Assembly: GCA_020629995.1 (NCBI GenBank)
Contig: JAHDCH010000040.1
Span: 1 to 14,756 of the forward strand
From: Pseudaestuariivita sp.
GTDB lineage: Bacteria; Pseudomonadota; Alphaproteobacteria; Rhodobacterales; Rhodobacteraceae
Length of the DNA stretch: 14,756 bases
Direction of reading: 5' to 3'
Shown here one piece after another: positions 1-6,686 of this stretch. The position numbers were made by a program, and so were the translations under genes. How positions within the stretch are numbered: the stretch's first letter is position 1; every line of letters starts with the position of its first letter. The notes below the pieces were generated by a model, which saw only the letters and a program-made list of their open reading frames with translations, did no database searches and was not told the DNA's origin.

Positions 1-692
1 GTCCAGTCGTCGGACAGAACCTTGGTCTCGGGACGACCAAGGTTCACCATCGGCTCGATGGTAAAGAACATGCCCGGCTCCAGCACTGCGCCCGTGCCCG
101 CGCGGCCGTAGTGCAGCACGTTCGGCGGCGCGTGAAACACGCGGCCCAGCCCGTGCCCGCAGAAATCCCGCACCACGCTCATCCGGTGGCCTTCGGCATA
201 GGTCTGGATCGCATGGCCGATGTCTCCGAACGTGTTGCCCGGTTTCACCGCTTCGATCCCCAGCATCAGGCTGTCGTGGGTCACCTGCAGCAGCCGCTCT
301 GCCTTGCGGCTCAGCTTGCCCGCCACGTACATGCGGCTGGTGTCACCGTACCAGCCATCCACGATCACCGTGACGTCGATGTTCAGGATGTCGCCTTCCT
401 TCAGCACCTTGGCGCCGGGGATGCCGTGGCACACCACGTGGTTCACGCTGATGCAGCTGGCGTGCTGATACCCCTTGTAGCCAATCGTGGCGCTGGTCGC
501 GCCCAGCTCGTCCACCCGGTTGCGGATAAAATCATCCAGCGCCGCCGTGGTCTGACCCACCTCGACCAGCGGTGCCACCTCGTCAAGGATCTGCGCCGCC
601 ACCTGGCCCGCTGCGTGCATGCCCGCGAAATCCGCCGGCTCGTACAGGCGGATGCCCTCGCGCGTCAGTCGTCCCCGCTCTTCGTGGTTCAT
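1..692 (-). CDS. map: Type I methionine aminopeptidase (3' end cut by window edge)
   Basis: Cytosolic metalloprotease that removes the initiator methionine from new proteins. The frame opens with ATG at 692 and runs off the left edge after 230 complete codons; family members are usually about 250-270 residues, so some 30-40 C-terminal residues are missing. Visible metal ligands by family pattern are Asp106 (in NIDVTV), Asp117 (in YGDTSRM), His180 (in CGHGLGR) and Glu213 (in FTIEPM); the fifth ligand, a C-terminal Glu, lies outside the window. The substrate-pocket His is in the HVVCHGIPG segment near residue 89. It lies 71 bases downstream of sfsA on the same strand and is probably co-transcribed with it. 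Identification is by recognised family motifs and is secure. Confidence 0.96.
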   Translation of the reverse strand, partial: MNHEERGRLTREGIRLYEPADFAGMHAAGQVAAQILDEVAPLVEVGQTTAALDDFIRNRVDELGATSATIGYKGYQHASCISVNHVVCHGIPGAKVLKEGDILNIDVTVIVDGWYGDTSRMYVAGKLSRKAERLLQVTHDSLMLGIEAVKPGNTFGDIGHAIQTYAEGHRMSVVRDFCGHGLGRVFHAPPNVLHYGRAGTGAVLEPGMFFTIEPMVNLGRPETKVLSDDW

Positions 693-763
693 CTGTCAGG
701 TCCTTGGGTGGCTCTGGGCCGTACTTAGGGCTCTTTGCCCGGCTTTGCCAGCCCGGCCCGGCG

Positions 764-1459
764 TTACTCAACCGGCAGGAGAGTGCCCGCCTCAATCCCT
801 TCGGGCCCGACCTTCGCACCCAGCGCCATGACCTGCACACCCGCCTTGCGTGCGGCGGTGAGGGCTGCGGCATAGCCCGGGTCTATGTCTTCGGCCACGC
901 TCACCCGGTCGCAATCTCCGCGCTGCACCAGGTACAGCAGCACCGCCCCGTGCCCCTCCTGCGCCATCTCGGCCAGCTCGGCCAGATGCCTGGCCCCGCG
1001 TGCCGTCACGCTGTCGGGAAACTCGGCCAGACCCTGCCTCCGGCTCAGCGTGACCGATTTGACCTCCAGATAGGTGTCTCCGCCTTCGCCGCTCAGCAAA
1101 AAGTCCACGCGGCTTCCGGTGCCGTATTTCACCTCTGCGCGCAGGCTGTCATAGGCGGGCAGGCCCGGGATCGCCCCTGCCTCCAGCGCCTCTTTCACCA
1201 CCCGGTTCGCCGCGCCCGTGTCCACGCCCACGCAGGCACCCCCGGCCTCGACCAGCCTCAGCCCGTATTTCAGCTTTTTCCTGGGGTCGTCATTCGGTTC
1301 CAGCCAGACGCGGCTGCCGGGGTCAGCCAGACCCATCATGCTCCCGGGGTTTGCGCAATGGGCGGTGACGTCCCGCCCGTCCTCCAGCGTCACATCCGCC
1401 AGAAAGCGCTTGTAGCGCTTGACCAGCGTTCCGGGGATCAGAGGCGTTGGATATCGCAT
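764..1459 (-). CDS. sfsA: SfsA family protein (sugar fermentation stimulation protein homologue / nuclease)
   Basis: A 231-residue protein matching the usual SfsA length. Family hallmarks are the N-terminal HCANPGSM segment (residues 34-41), the KYGLRLVE segment near 64-71, and the nuclease-like core SRVDFLL (Asp119) followed by YLEVKSVTLS (Glu132, Lys134), which resembles a PD-(D/E)XK active site. E. coli SfsA was first described as a maltose-gene regulator; the family is now often annotated as a DNA/RNA nuclease, so the exact cellular role is unsettled. ATG at 1459 is only 46 bases from the divergent ATG at 1506. The gene leads a likely sfsA-map unit. Confidence 0.93.
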   Translation of the reverse strand: MRYPTPLIPGTLVKRYKRFLADVTLEDGRDVTAHCANPGSMMGLADPGSRVWLEPNDDPRKKLKYGLRLVEAGGACVGVDTGAANRVVKEALEAGAIPGLPAYDSLRAEVKYGTGSRVDFLLSGEGGDTYLEVKSVTLSRRQGLAEFPDSVTARGARHLAELAEMAQEGHGAVLLYLVQRGDCDRVSVAEDIDPGYAAALTAARKAGVQVMALGAKVGPEGIEAGTLLPVE

Positions 1460-1467
1460 GGCCCCGC

Positions 1468-1495
1468 CCTATACCTTGACAGGCCCCAGCTCAAG
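1468..1495 (-). promoter_or_regulatory. Possible sigma-70-like promoter for sfsA
   Basis: Read on the minus strand, CTTGAG (1490-1495) and TATAGG (1468-1473) are separated by 16 bases. A start about 7 bases after the -10 would fall 1-3 bases before the sfsA ATG, giving an almost leaderless message; no good Shine-Dalgarno is visible before this ATG, which fits. The match is weak and based on inspection only. Confidence 0.25.
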
Positions 1496-1505
1496 GACAG
1501 CCCCG

Positions 1506-2231
1506 ATGCCCAACCCCACCGCCGCCATGCTCGTGATCGGAGACGAAATCCTCTCGGGCCGTACCCGCGATGCCAACATGCACCACCTCGCCGGCCAGCT
1601 GACCTCCGTGGGCATCGACCTCAAAGAGGTGCGGGTTGTCTCCGATGACCGCTCTGCAATCATCTCGGCGGTTCAGGCCCTGTCTTCGGCCTATAGCCAT
1701 GTGTTCACCTCGGGCGGCATCGGGCCGACCCATGACGACATCACCGCCGATTGCATCGCCGCCGCCTTCGACACCCCCATCGATGTGCGTGACGATGCAC
1801 GTGCTGTTCTTCAGGTGCACTATGACCGCTCCGGCACCGACCTGAACGCCGCCCGCCTGCGCATGGCGCGTATCCCCGACGGCGCCGCTCTGATCGACAA
1901 TCCCGTCTCTGCTGCCCCCGGCTTTACCCTGGGCAATGTGCATGTGATGGCGGGTGTGCCTTCGATCTTCACCGCCATGGTTGCCTCGGTTCTTCCCACT
2001 CTGACGGGCGGCGATCCCCTGATCTCTCGCACCCTGCGCATTGAACGGGGCGAAGGCGATATCGCCGGCCCGCTGGGTGAGCTGGCCTCTGCTCACCCGG
2101 AGCTTTCGTTCGGGTCCTACCCGTTCCAGAAAGATGGCAGATATGGCTCCAATATCGTGATCCGTGGCACCGATGCCGCGGCTCTCGAGGCTGCCCTGTC
2201 CGCCCTTTCGGCGGCTTTCCCCTCTGCTTGA
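1506..2231 (+). CDS. Molybdopterin-binding domain protein, CinA N-terminal/MoaB-like
   Basis: A 241-residue cytosolic protein of the MoCF-biosynthesis (MoaB/MogA fold) superfamily, closest in pattern to the N-terminal domain of CinA. Near the N-terminus it has IGDEILSG (residues 11-18), and at about 69-80 the SGGIGPTHDDIT loop that in this fold contacts the pterin or nucleotide. The C-terminal nicotinamide-nucleotide amidase domain of full-length CinA (over 400 residues) is absent, so this is the stand-alone form common in alphaproteobacteria, often annotated simply as molybdopterin-binding protein. Its substrate is not known from sequence. The frame is open further upstream to 1419, but ATG at 1506 starts the conserved domain directly and avoids overlap with sfsA. 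It is first in a four-gene plus-strand run, 48 bases before the next gene. Confidence 0.88.
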   Translation: MPNPTAAMLVIGDEILSGRTRDANMHHLAGQLTSVGIDLKEVRVVSDDRSAIISAVQALSSAYSHVFTSGGIGPTHDDITADCIAAAFDTPIDVRDDARAVLQVHYDRSGTDLNAARLRMARIPDGAALIDNPVSAAPGFTLGNVHVMAGVPSIFTAMVASVLPTLTGGDPLISRTLRIERGEGDIAGPLGELASAHPELSFGSYPFQKDGRYGSNIVIRGTDAAALEAALSALSAAFPSA

Positions 2232-2279
2232 TCCCGTGCCGGGCTTGCAACCCGCGCCGCTCCGGTCCACCAACGGGGC

Positions 2280-2999
2280 ATGACTTCGCCCTCTGCCCTC
2301 TACGCCGCGATTGACGGCACTTGGCCCGCTCTTTCGATGCGGGATGTCGGGCCCTTTGCCTTGCGGGACGGTGATGGCGGCGGTCAGCGTGTTTCGGCTG
2401 CCACCCTTCGCGAGGCGGGCGCGCCAGGGCCCGATGAGCAGGCCCTTTGCGCCGCCGAACAGGCGATGGACAGGCCCCTGTTCATGATCCGCGACAGCGA
2501 CACCGCCCTTGACGCCGCTCTTCAGGCGCGCGGCTACGCCATCAAGGACCCCGTCACTCTCTATACCTGCGCGCCTGCCTCGCTGGCGGATCGCCCCATC
2601 CCCCGGGTCACCACCTTTTGCATCTGGGAGCCCCTGCAGATCATGGCCGACATCTGGGCCGAAGGCGGCATCGACGCCGCCCGCCTGCGTGTCATGCACC
2701 GTGCTGCCGGCCCCAAGACAGGCATCCTCGGCCGGATCGACGATCAGCCCGCCGCCGCCGCCTTTGTCGCCATCCACGACGGCATCGCCATGCTGCACGC
2801 TCTCGAAGTGCGCGCCGCGCACCGCCGCAAGGGCCTTGCCGCCTGGGTCATGCGCCAGTCGGCCATCTGGGCCGCCGACCAGGGCGCGCGTACCCTCTCG
2901 GTCCTCGTGACCACGGCCAATGAACCGGCCAATGCTCTTTATGCCTCGCTTGGCATGACCCCCGCCGCCACCTACCATTACCGCGTCAAGACCAGCTGA
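2280..2999 (+). CDS. GNAT family N-acetyltransferase
   Basis: A 239-residue protein whose C-terminal half carries a GNAT (acetyl-CoA-dependent acetyltransferase) domain. The acetyl-CoA-binding motif A is at about 172-195, with LEVRAAHRRKGLA giving the R-x-x-G-x-A-type pyrophosphate loop after a beta strand, followed by motif B features (N214, A219, LY, SLGM at 223-226). The N-terminal 110 residues resemble a degenerate second GNAT half or a specificity region; no catalytic motif is visible there. The acceptor substrate cannot be inferred. ATG at 2280 lies 48 bases after the previous stop; its Shine-Dalgarno is poor (CGGGGC). The stop is 12 bases before the next ATG, so translation with the following gene is probable. 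Confidence 0.88.
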   Translation: MTSPSALYAAIDGTWPALSMRDVGPFALRDGDGGGQRVSAATLREAGAPGPDEQALCAAEQAMDRPLFMIRDSDTALDAALQARGYAIKDPVTLYTCAPASLADRPIPRVTTFCIWEPLQIMADIWAEGGIDAARLRVMHRAAGPKTGILGRIDDQPAAAAFVAIHDGIAMLHALEVRAAHRRKGLAAWVMRQSAIWAADQGARTLSVLVTTANEPANALYASLGMTPAATYHYRVKTS

Positions 3000-3011
3000 G
3001 GCCCCCCGACG

Positions 3012-3581
3012 ATGACCCGTGACCTGCCCACCGCTCTGGACCTGCCCGCGCTCTCGCCTCTCCCGGACGAGACGCAAAAGTACTTCGACATCTGCCAGGA
3101 CAAGCTCGGCCTCGTCCCCAACGTCCTGCGTGCCTACGCCTTTGACGAGGCCAAGCTGAACGCCTTCACCGCGCTCTACAACGACCTGATGCTCGCCCCT
3201 TCCGGCCTGACCAAGCTCGAACGCGAGATGATCGCTGTCGTCGTCTCGGCCGAAAACAAGTGCTTTTACTGCCTCACCGCCCATGGCCAGGCCGTGCGTG
3301 CTCTGTCCGGCGATCCGATCCTGGGCGAACAACTGGTGATGAACTACCGCACCGCTCCGCTTGATCCGCGCACCCGCGCCATGCTGGACTTTGCCGTCTC
3401 CATGACCCGCGCCTCTGCCGAAATCGAAGAGACTGACCGCCAGGCCCTGCGGGACCAGGGCCTTTCGGACCGTGACATCTGGGATGTGGCCGCCGTCGCT
3501 TCGTTCTTCAACATGACCAACCGGATGGCCTCGGCCACCGACATGCGCCCGAATGACGACTACCATGCTCAAAACCGCTAG
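3012..3581 (+). CDS. AhpD-like peroxidase-related protein (carboxymuconolactone decarboxylase family)
   Basis: A 189-residue all-helical protein of the AhpD/CMD superfamily. The diagnostic active-site segment is CFYCLTAH, giving Cys84-x-x-Cys87-x-x-x-His91, preceded by the conserved LTKLEREMIAVVVSA helix (Glu70 and Glu72 region). In AhpD the paired cysteines act as a thiol redox centre for hydroperoxide reduction. This longer single-domain group is usually called 'peroxidase-related enzyme', and its physiological substrate is generally unknown. It has no signal peptide and should be cytosolic. The C-terminus (FFNMTNRMASATDMRPND) matches the family tail. Its last codons overlap the start of the OmpA-domain gene, so the two are likely translationally coupled. 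Confidence 0.9.
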   Translation: MTRDLPTALDLPALSPLPDETQKYFDICQDKLGLVPNVLRAYAFDEAKLNAFTALYNDLMLAPSGLTKLEREMIAVVVSAENKCFYCLTAHGQAVRALSGDPILGEQLVMNYRTAPLDPRTRAMLDFAVSMTRASAEIEETDRQALRDQGLSDRDIWDVAAVASFFNMTNRMASATDMRPNDDYHAQNR

Positions 3582-4473
3582 GGCTCTTGCCCTTTGGCTG
3601 GTGCTTGTCGCCCCTGCGTCTGCGCTCGATTTGCCCCGTGGCGCGACAAGCCCCGGCGCCCAGGTGCGCGACCCCGACAGCTATGCCCTTCCGACCGGCC
3701 CCTGGTCGGACGGGATCGTGCCGACCCGTGCGATCGAAGGCCGTGTGACCCGGCAGGCCTGGCGTGTGCCCGTACCCGGCATCACCACGCTTCAGCTCAT
3801 GGCGCCCCTGCGCGACCAGCTTGTCGCCGATGGATACGAGCTGCTGTTCGAATGCCAGTCCGCCACCTGTGGCGGCTTTGATTTCCGCTTTTCCATCGAT
3901 GTCCTGCCCGCTCCCGCGATGTTCGTTGACCTCGCCCGATACCGCTTCCTTTCGGCCTCCCGCGATGGCGCTTCGGTCTCGGTTCTGGTGTCGCGCACGT
4001 CCGATGCGGGATACGTCCAGATCATCCAGGCCGGAGCCGCTTCGGCCCAGTCCACAGTGACCACCGCTGCCGCGCGCCCGACCGCCCCCGCGACAACGTC
4101 CTTCGGCCAAGAGCTTGAGACGAACGGCCGGGTGATCCTTTCGGACCTGGCTTTCGAAACCGGGTCTTCTTCTCTCGGACCCGGCCCCTTTGCGTCCCTG
4201 GCCTCTCTGGCGTCTTACCTTACGTCCCGCCCTTCGCGCCGTGTGGCCCTTGTCGGGCATACCGATGCCACCGGGTCTCTGGACGGGAACATCGCCCTGT
4301 CCAAACGCCGAGCAGCCTCGGTCCGCACCCGTCTGATCGACGCGCACTCCGTTCCCGCTTCGCAAATGTCCGCCGAAGGCATGGGCTACCTCGCCCCCGT
4401 CACCTCCAACCTCACCCCCTCGGGCCGCGAGGCCAACCGCCGGGTCGAGGTGATCCTGCTGCCCGACAGCTAG
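3565..4473 (+). CDS. Exported OmpA family protein (C-terminal peptidoglycan-binding domain)
   Basis: A 302-residue protein. Residues 1-20 form a Sec signal peptide (basic LKTAR, hydrophobic ALALWLVLV, then APASA before LDLP). A middle region of about 160 residues has no recognised domain. Residues from about 188 to the end form an OmpA-like domain: LAFETGSSSL, then VGHTDATGSLDGNIALSKRR, and the final NRRVEVILL. In OmpA/Pal proteins the conserved Asp and Arg contact diaminopimelate of peptidoglycan. There is no lipobox and no obvious eight-stranded barrel, so it is probably periplasmic or attached to the outer membrane through its middle region. ATG at 3565 gives a clean signal peptide; an in-frame ATG at 3553 would add MTTT. 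Either start overlaps the preceding gene (17 or 29 bases). Confidence 0.88.
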   Translation: MLKTARALALWLVLVAPASALDLPRGATSPGAQVRDPDSYALPTGPWSDGIVPTRAIEGRVTRQAWRVPVPGITTLQLMAPLRDQLVADGYELLFECQSATCGGFDFRFSIDVLPAPAMFVDLARYRFLSASRDGASVSVLVSRTSDAGYVQIIQAGAASAQSTVTTAAARPTAPATTSFGQELETNGRVILSDLAFETGSSSLGPGPFASLASLASYLTSRPSRRVALVGHTDATGSLDGNIALSKRRAASVRTRLIDAHSVPASQMSAEGMGYLAPVTSNLTPSGREANRRVEVILLPDS

Positions 4474-4481
4474 GCTCTGCC

Positions 4482-4521
4482 AACCCGGGGGGCCTGTCTT
4501 CAGGCGGATTGAAGCCGGGTT
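4482..4521. terminator. Possible bidirectional terminator between convergent genes
   Basis: An AACCCGG / CCGGGTT outer stem (4482-4488 with 4515-4521) encloses a nested GCCTG-TCTT-CAGGC hairpin (4492-4505). It lies between the OmpA-family stop and the end of the convergent small gene, whose last codons it overlaps. There is no long T-tract on either strand, so this is only a candidate. Confidence 0.35.
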
Positions 4522-4739
4522 TTCGCCGTATCCGGCTTCTCTTGCGGCAGGATGGCCAGCACCTTTGCCTGCTCGGCACCCTTTGCCTCGCCCCGTTCCA
4601 TGCACAACTTGTGAACCGGCGCTTCTTGGGGCACGTGCATTGTGAAATCCTCTCCTGCGCCCGCCGCGTAGGCGCCACCTGCGTTCAGCATCAACAGAAC
4701 AGCAACTCTCAGCGCTACAGTGATCCGCGTTCTCGGCAT
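4500..4739 (-). CDS. Small exported protein of unknown function
   Basis: A 79-residue protein. Residues 1-25 look like a Sec signal peptide: basic PRTR, hydrophobic ITVALRVAVLLML, and cleavage after AYA (residues 23-25). The mature part is about 54 residues, hydrophilic and charged, with a single cysteine (Cys46) and no recognised domain. The frame is open upstream to 4841, but ATG at 4739 is preceded by an AGGAAAGG Shine-Dalgarno about 9 bases away and puts the signal peptide at the N-terminus, so the longer version is unlikely. It lies downstream of the LysR gene on the same strand but is separated from it by a strong terminator, so it probably has its own promoter. I do not recognise the family. 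Confidence 0.65.
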   Translation of the reverse strand: MPRTRITVALRVAVLLMLNAGGAYAAGAGEDFTMHVPQEAPVHKLCMERGEAKGAEQAKVLAILPQEKPDTAKTRLQSA

Positions 4740-4819
4740 GGCAATGCACCTTTCCTTGTCTTGCCATGGTTCAACGGTCTCGCTTTCTGCTTCCGTCGCT
4801 GTTTTTTGCGCGCAGACGC

Positions 4820-4848
4820 AAAAAGGCGCGCCTTGCGGCACGCCCTTT
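4820..4848 (-). terminator. Strong intrinsic terminator after the LysR gene
   Basis: On the minus strand GGCGTGCC, loop GCAA (a GNRA tetraloop) and GGCGCGCC form an 8-bp stem with one G-U pair. It extends through a G-U and three A-U pairs into the following TTTTT (plus-strand A-tract 4820-4824). This is a textbook Rho-independent terminator, 38 bases past the LysR stop. Confidence 0.8.
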
Positions 4849-4854
4849 GCGTAG

Positions 4855-4874
4855 GATGGGTGCTTGCACCCATC
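4855..4874. repeat. Perfect 9-bp palindrome (hairpin) after the LysR gene
   Basis: GATGGGTGC (4855-4863), a two-base TT loop and GCACCCATC (4866-4874) pair perfectly, beginning 12 bases past the LysR stop in the minus-strand sense. It has no T-tract of its own. Its form recalls short dispersed intergenic palindromes, but only one copy is in this window. Confidence 0.6.
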
Positions 4875-4886
4875 TTTGGCCCGGGA

Positions 4887-5792
4887 TCACCAGTCGTTGG
4901 CGCCCTTGTCTCCGTACTGATGCACCAGGAAATCGATGAACGCTCGGACCTTGGGCTGGGTGAACCGGCCCGGCGGGTAGACGGCGTAGATACCTTGCGT
5001 TTCCATCGGCAGATCGGGGATCGCGTCCTCGACCAGACCCTGCTCCATCGCATCTGCGTACAGGAACGACGGCAGGTAGGCGATGCCCAGACCCGCGATG
5101 CAGGCGTTCAGCAGCGACTGGCCGTCGTTCACGCTCAGCCAGCCCGCGGTGCGCACCTGGCGCTTCTCGCCCGATGGCGCGGTCACCTTCCACACATTGC
5201 CCGACGACTGGTTCGAATAATGCAGCAGCTTGTGTTCGTTCAGATCGTCGATCTTGGCGGGCCGCCCGTATTTCTCGAAATACCCCGGCGCCGCGATCAT
5301 GCGCTTGTTGGTCTCGGTCAGCTTGCGCGCCCTCAGCGTGCTGTCCTCCAGATCACCGATCCGGATCGCCATGTCGAACCCTTCCGAGATCAGCTCGACG
5401 TAGCGGTTGTTCAGCACCATGTTCACCGTGATGTCCGGGAACTCGGCCAGGAAATCACCCAGCACCGGGCTCAGGTGGTTCACACCAAAATCCGTCGCCA
5501 CGCTGACACGCAGCAGCCCCGATGGCGCCGATTGCATCGATGTGACCAGCGCGTCGGCCTCGCCCGCGTCGTTCAGCACGCGGCGGGCCCGGTCGTAATA
5601 GGCCAGACCAATCTCGGTCGGGCTCACCCGGCGGGTGGTGCGGTTCAGCAGGCGGGCACCCAGACGGGCCTCAAGCGAGCTGACGTGCTTGGATACCGCG
5701 CTTTTGGAAATGCCCATCTTCTTGGCCGCATCCGTAAAGCCGCCCTGATCCACCACCGTGGCAAAGGCTTCCATCTCGGTCAGTCGGTCCAT
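4887..5792 (-). CDS. LysR family transcriptional regulator (CrgA-like subgroup)
   Basis: A 301-residue regulator, typical LysR length. Residues 1-60 hold the winged helix-turn-helix (MEAFATVVDQGGFTDAAKKM, then SKSAVSKHVSSLEARLG and LLNRTTRRVSPTE). A linker helix runs to about 90, and the rest is a periplasmic-binding-protein-like effector domain with features of the CrgA-like subgroup (FDMAIRIGDLEDSTL, and near the end YAVYPPGRFTQPKVRAFIDFL). The effector and targets cannot be read from the sequence. No divergent gene lies beside it, so its regulon is probably elsewhere or autoregulatory. ATG at 5792 is preceded by AGGA at suitable spacing and starts the conserved domain; an extension to 5858 is unlikely. 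Confidence 0.93.
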   Translation of the reverse strand: MDRLTEMEAFATVVDQGGFTDAAKKMGISKSAVSKHVSSLEARLGARLLNRTTRRVSPTEIGLAYYDRARRVLNDAGEADALVTSMQSAPSGLLRVSVATDFGVNHLSPVLGDFLAEFPDITVNMVLNNRYVELISEGFDMAIRIGDLEDSTLRARKLTETNKRMIAAPGYFEKYGRPAKIDDLNEHKLLHYSNQSSGNVWKVTAPSGEKRQVRTAGWLSVNDGQSLLNACIAGLGIAYLPSFLYADAMEQGLVEDAIPDLPMETQGIYAVYPPGRFTQPKVRAFIDFLVHQYGDKGANDW

Positions 5793-5862
5793 GCTCAGTC
5801 CTCGTCGTCTTTTTGTCGAGGATGTGTATGGGCGGCAATTGCGACGCATCTGGGGCATGCGC

Positions 5863-5896
5863 CAGACAATATCGCGGTAATCCCGCGGATTGTCTG
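5863..5896. repeat. 34-base interrupted palindrome between the anti-sigma and LysR genes
   Basis: CAGACAAT (5863-5870) pairs perfectly with ATTGTCTG (5889-5896). Inside, CGCGG (5873-5877) pairs with CCGCG (5883-5887) around a TAATC loop. It lies 71 bases upstream of the LysR ATG and 52 bases past the anti-sigma stop. There is no T-tract on either side. It may be an operator, a Rho-independent-like stop or an RNA processing hairpin. Confidence 0.6.
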
Positions 5897-5948
5897 AGGC
5901 AGGGAAACAGGGAAACGCTGCGTTGACTAGGTGTCTCGGGCGCCGTGG

Positions 5949-6686
5949 CTAGAGCGCTGCGCGCACCGCTTCGGCGGCCCTGTCCAGCGTGCCGTCCTCG
6001 CCCCCGATCAGCAGGAACCCGTGCGCCTCAGTCGACCATGCAACCGCGTTCAGCCCCTCCATCCGCCGCGCAACCGGGTCGCTCGGGCCCTTGCCCCTTG
6101 CGATGATGCACAGCGCCACGGGGCGGCCGCTTGTGTCGGCATAGGCGATCTGCAACAGCGGCTTTCCGTTCAGCCCCAGCATCTGCGCGCGGCGCAGCTC
6201 CAGCCCCGGCAGGTCGGGCAGCGCGCTCAGGTCCAGGCCCAGCTGCGGTGCCAGCTCGGCGATCTGCGCCCGCGCGGCCTCTTCGCTCAGCCCTGCGCCC
6301 GCGATCGTCTGCGGCACGTACAGCGCCTGATAGCTGGCCACGTATCTTTCCCAGACCGGCGGGCGGGTCAGCGACCACGCCCCCAGCCCCAGCGCCGCCA
6401 GCGCCAGCCCGGCCACCAGCCCCGCGCCCAGCGCTCCGGGCGTCCATCCTTGTGACGGCTCGGGCGCGGCCAGCGCTGCGGGCAGCTCGGGCGCTCCAGC
6501 CAGCGTGGCCTCGAACCCGCCTTTCATGGCCTTCCCCGCGGCCTCCAGCCTTGCGATATCTTCGGCCAGCCCGGCATCCGTCCTCCGGGCCGCGGCGATG
6601 CGTGCCGACAACTCAGGCGGGGCCTCCCCGTCCAGCCAGGCCGACAGCTCTTCGTCGGTGAACATGTCGCTTTGCTGGCCCGTCAT
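5949..6686 (-). CDS. Membrane anti-sigma factor
   Basis: A 245-residue single-pass inner-membrane protein partnering the ECF sigma factor encoded immediately upstream. The N-terminal cytoplasmic part (about 1-80) begins FTDEELSAWLDGEAPPE, a pattern typical of anti-sigma domains that clasp the sigma factor. The HxxxCxxC zinc motif of ZAS-type anti-sigmas is absent. Residues 84-106 form one transmembrane helix rich in Gly, Ala and Leu. The remaining 135-140 residues should be periplasmic and contain a compact mixed region (LELRRAQMLGL, PLLQIAYAD, PVALCIIARG, AHGFLLIGG) that could sense the signal. Its ATG overlaps the sigma stop by ATGA, so the two are translationally coupled. The family is recognised by architecture and context, not by a named model. 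Confidence 0.85.
   Translation of the reverse strand: MTGQQSDMFTDEELSAWLDGEAPPELSARIAAARRTDAGLAEDIARLEAAGKAMKGGFEATLAGAPELPAALAAPEPSQGWTPGALGAGLVAGLALAALGLGAWSLTRPPVWERYVASYQALYVPQTIAGAGLSEEAARAQIAELAPQLGLDLSALPDLPGLELRRAQMLGLNGKPLLQIAYADTSGRPVALCIIARGKGPSDPVARRMEGLNAVAWSTEAHGFLLIGGEDGTLDRAAEAVRAAL

Noticed and set aside
693..763. GC-rich repeated GCCCGGC motifs between sfsA and map as a terminator
   Set aside because: Only 4-5 bp stems can be drawn and no T-tract follows; map is probably transcribed through from sfsA.
1476..1481. TTGACA on the plus strand as a -35 box for the molybdopterin-binding gene
   Set aside because: No -10 element occurs at 16-18 bases, and such a promoter would start transcription inside or past the ATG at 1506.
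1491..3572. A 693-codon open frame on the minus strand opposite three plus-strand genes
   Set aside because: It is antisense to the molybdopterin-binding, GNAT and AhpD-like genes, all with clear family motifs. The translation is rich in Gly, Arg and His with no domain, as expected from the high-G+C antisense frame.
4500..4841. 113-residue version of the small exported protein
   Set aside because: The extra 34 residues would bury the signal peptide and start inside the LysR terminator. The ATG at 4739 has a good Shine-Dalgarno.
4509..5897. A 462-codon plus-strand open frame over the small protein and LysR region
   Set aside because: Antisense to the LysR gene, whose HTH and effector domain are clear. 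It also runs through the LysR terminator and two intergenic regions without any protein-like pattern.
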